In this document: positions 9,076 through 9,306 of the stretch, piece after piece
How positions within the stretch are numbered: position 1 is the first letter of the stretch
Layout: each line of letters starts with the position of its first letter
Assembly: GCA_900758315.1 (NCBI GenBank)
Contig: CAAERF010000429.1
Coordinates: 1 to 9,306 of the forward strand
Direction: 5' to 3'
DNA length: 9,306 bases
Source: an uncultured Oscillospiraceae bacterium
GTDB lineage: Bacteria > Bacillota > Clostridia > Oscillospirales > Oscillospiraceae
Position numbers and translations under genes: made by a program
The notes under the pieces: generated by a model
What the model was told of the DNA's origin: nothing
Seen by the model: only the letters and a program-made list of their open reading frames with translations
Databases searched by the model: none

Positions 9076-9084
9076 TGTGGAAAA
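9076..9084 (-). promoter_or_regulatory. DnaA box, opposite orientation
   Basis: TTTTCCACA on minus has one mismatch to consensus and forms an inverted pair with the box at 9045. A further weak box-like word, CAATCCACT on minus (9067-9075), directly abuts it. Confidence 0.65.
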
Positions 9085-9173
9085 ATAGAGTTGGGATTGT
9101 ATTGATTGTTCGACTAGCTTGTTAGGAATGGCAGAGTGCTTTTTGTCCACTCTTTTGTGATCGCCTGCGGCGC

Positions 9174-9306
9174 CAGGGAACCCCTGACGTGGGTTCCCTA
9201 CGGCCAAACTCCGTTTGGCCTACCCTCCTGCGTTTTCAGAATCATAAGAGATTCCGCTTTCTGCGGAAAGCGGCTCGGGGGCTTTGCCCCCAAGACCCCC
9301 AGCGCC
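9174..9306 (+). repeat. Hairpin repeat, plus-strand copy cut by the right window edge
   Basis: Four perfect hairpins in order: AGGGAACCC/GGGTTCCCT (9175-9199), GGCCAAAC/GTTTGGCC (9202-9220), CCGCTTTC/GAAAGCGG (9254-9273) and GGGGGC/GCCCCC (9277-9291). The linker CTACCCTCCTGCG (9219-9231, first C shared with the stem) and the order match the minus copy at 3670-3509. The copy is cut after CCCCAGCGCC, just where the last hairpin should begin. No coding frame with recognisable content overlaps it. Confidence 0.75.

Larger units (their letters stand above)
8831..9084. other. Putative replication origin (oriC), dnaA-dnaN type
   Basis: This non-coding stretch has the layout of a Bacillota dnaA-dnaN origin. 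From right to left it holds six DnaA-box-like 9-mers (9076-9084, 9045-9053, 9030-9038, 9000-9008, 8983-8991, 8927-8935), a GC block GGGGGCCGGG (8914-8923), a TAG-repeat DnaA-trio (8899-8914) and an AT-rich stretch leading to the dnaN leader. The order boxes, GC block, trio, AT-rich DNA, dnaN is that described for the unwinding region of the B. subtilis origin. No box is a perfect TTATCCACA; several differ by one base. Location next to dnaN and the canonical gene order give strong support. Whether a second box cluster lies on the far side of dnaA cannot be seen. Confidence 0.85.

Noticed and set aside
9133..9157. Stem AGAGTG/CACTCT followed by TTTT on the plus strand
   Set aside because: Only 6 bp, and it points against the expected direction of dnaA-dnaN transcription; too weak to call a terminator.
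8908..9207. 99-codon minus-strand frame between dnaN and the window edge
   Set aside because: It runs through the DnaA boxes, the trio and a hairpin repeat. It has no DnaA C-terminal features, no ribosome site and no family resemblance.

Overview
This is a chromosomal replication-origin neighbourhood from a GC-rich member of the Bacillota. All protein genes lie on the minus strand. In transcription order they are dnaN, yaaA (S4 domain), recF, remB (DUF370), gyrB, gyrA and rnhA. The dnaN-yaaA-recF-remB-gyrB-gyrA order is the classic Bacillota origin layout (as in Bacillus subtilis). Protein wording points to Clostridia, probably Oscillospirales/Oscillospiraceae: GDASVYD in Gyr[13 protein letters not shown] in GyrB, FLYMVLPVRLK in DnaN. 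The family-level assignment is inferred from remembered protein style, not from a search.

Layout from right to left, the direction of transcription. Positions 9174-9306 hold a hairpin-rich repeat that runs off the window. Positions about 8831-9084 look like oriC: six DnaA-box-like 9-mers, then a GC-rich block, a TAG-repeat DnaA-trio and an AT-rich stretch, ending at the dnaN ribosome binding site. dnaA is not in the window; it would be expected beyond position 9306. dnaN (beta clamp) follows. A 416-base spacer filled with structured repeats separates it from the compact set yaaA-recF-remB-gyrB, whose genes overlap or nearly touch. A second repeat-filled spacer of 317 bases separates gyrB from gyrA. 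gyrA ends in an intrinsic terminator and rnhA (RNase HI) follows. The leftmost 277 bases hold two terminators and two more repeat copies.

The genes form a replication and topology module: clamp loading (dnaN), recombinational repair at gaps (recF), supercoiling (gyrAB) and removal of RNA-DNA hybrids (rnhA). remB and yaaA are the small regulatory/RNA-binding companions usual at this locus.

The least ordinary content is non-coding. A family of modular hairpin repeats occupies the dnaN-yaaA and gyrB-gyrA spacers and both window edges. In three places a plus-strand copy on the left faces a minus-strand copy on the right, tail to tail. Stems are kept while sequence changes, with paired compensatory substitutions, and in one copy the hairpin loops carry further perfect hairpins. 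Both ends of the window fall inside this repeat at the same 10-base word, so this is probably a contig that broke in repeats. No transposase, CRISPR array, tRNA or rRNA was seen.
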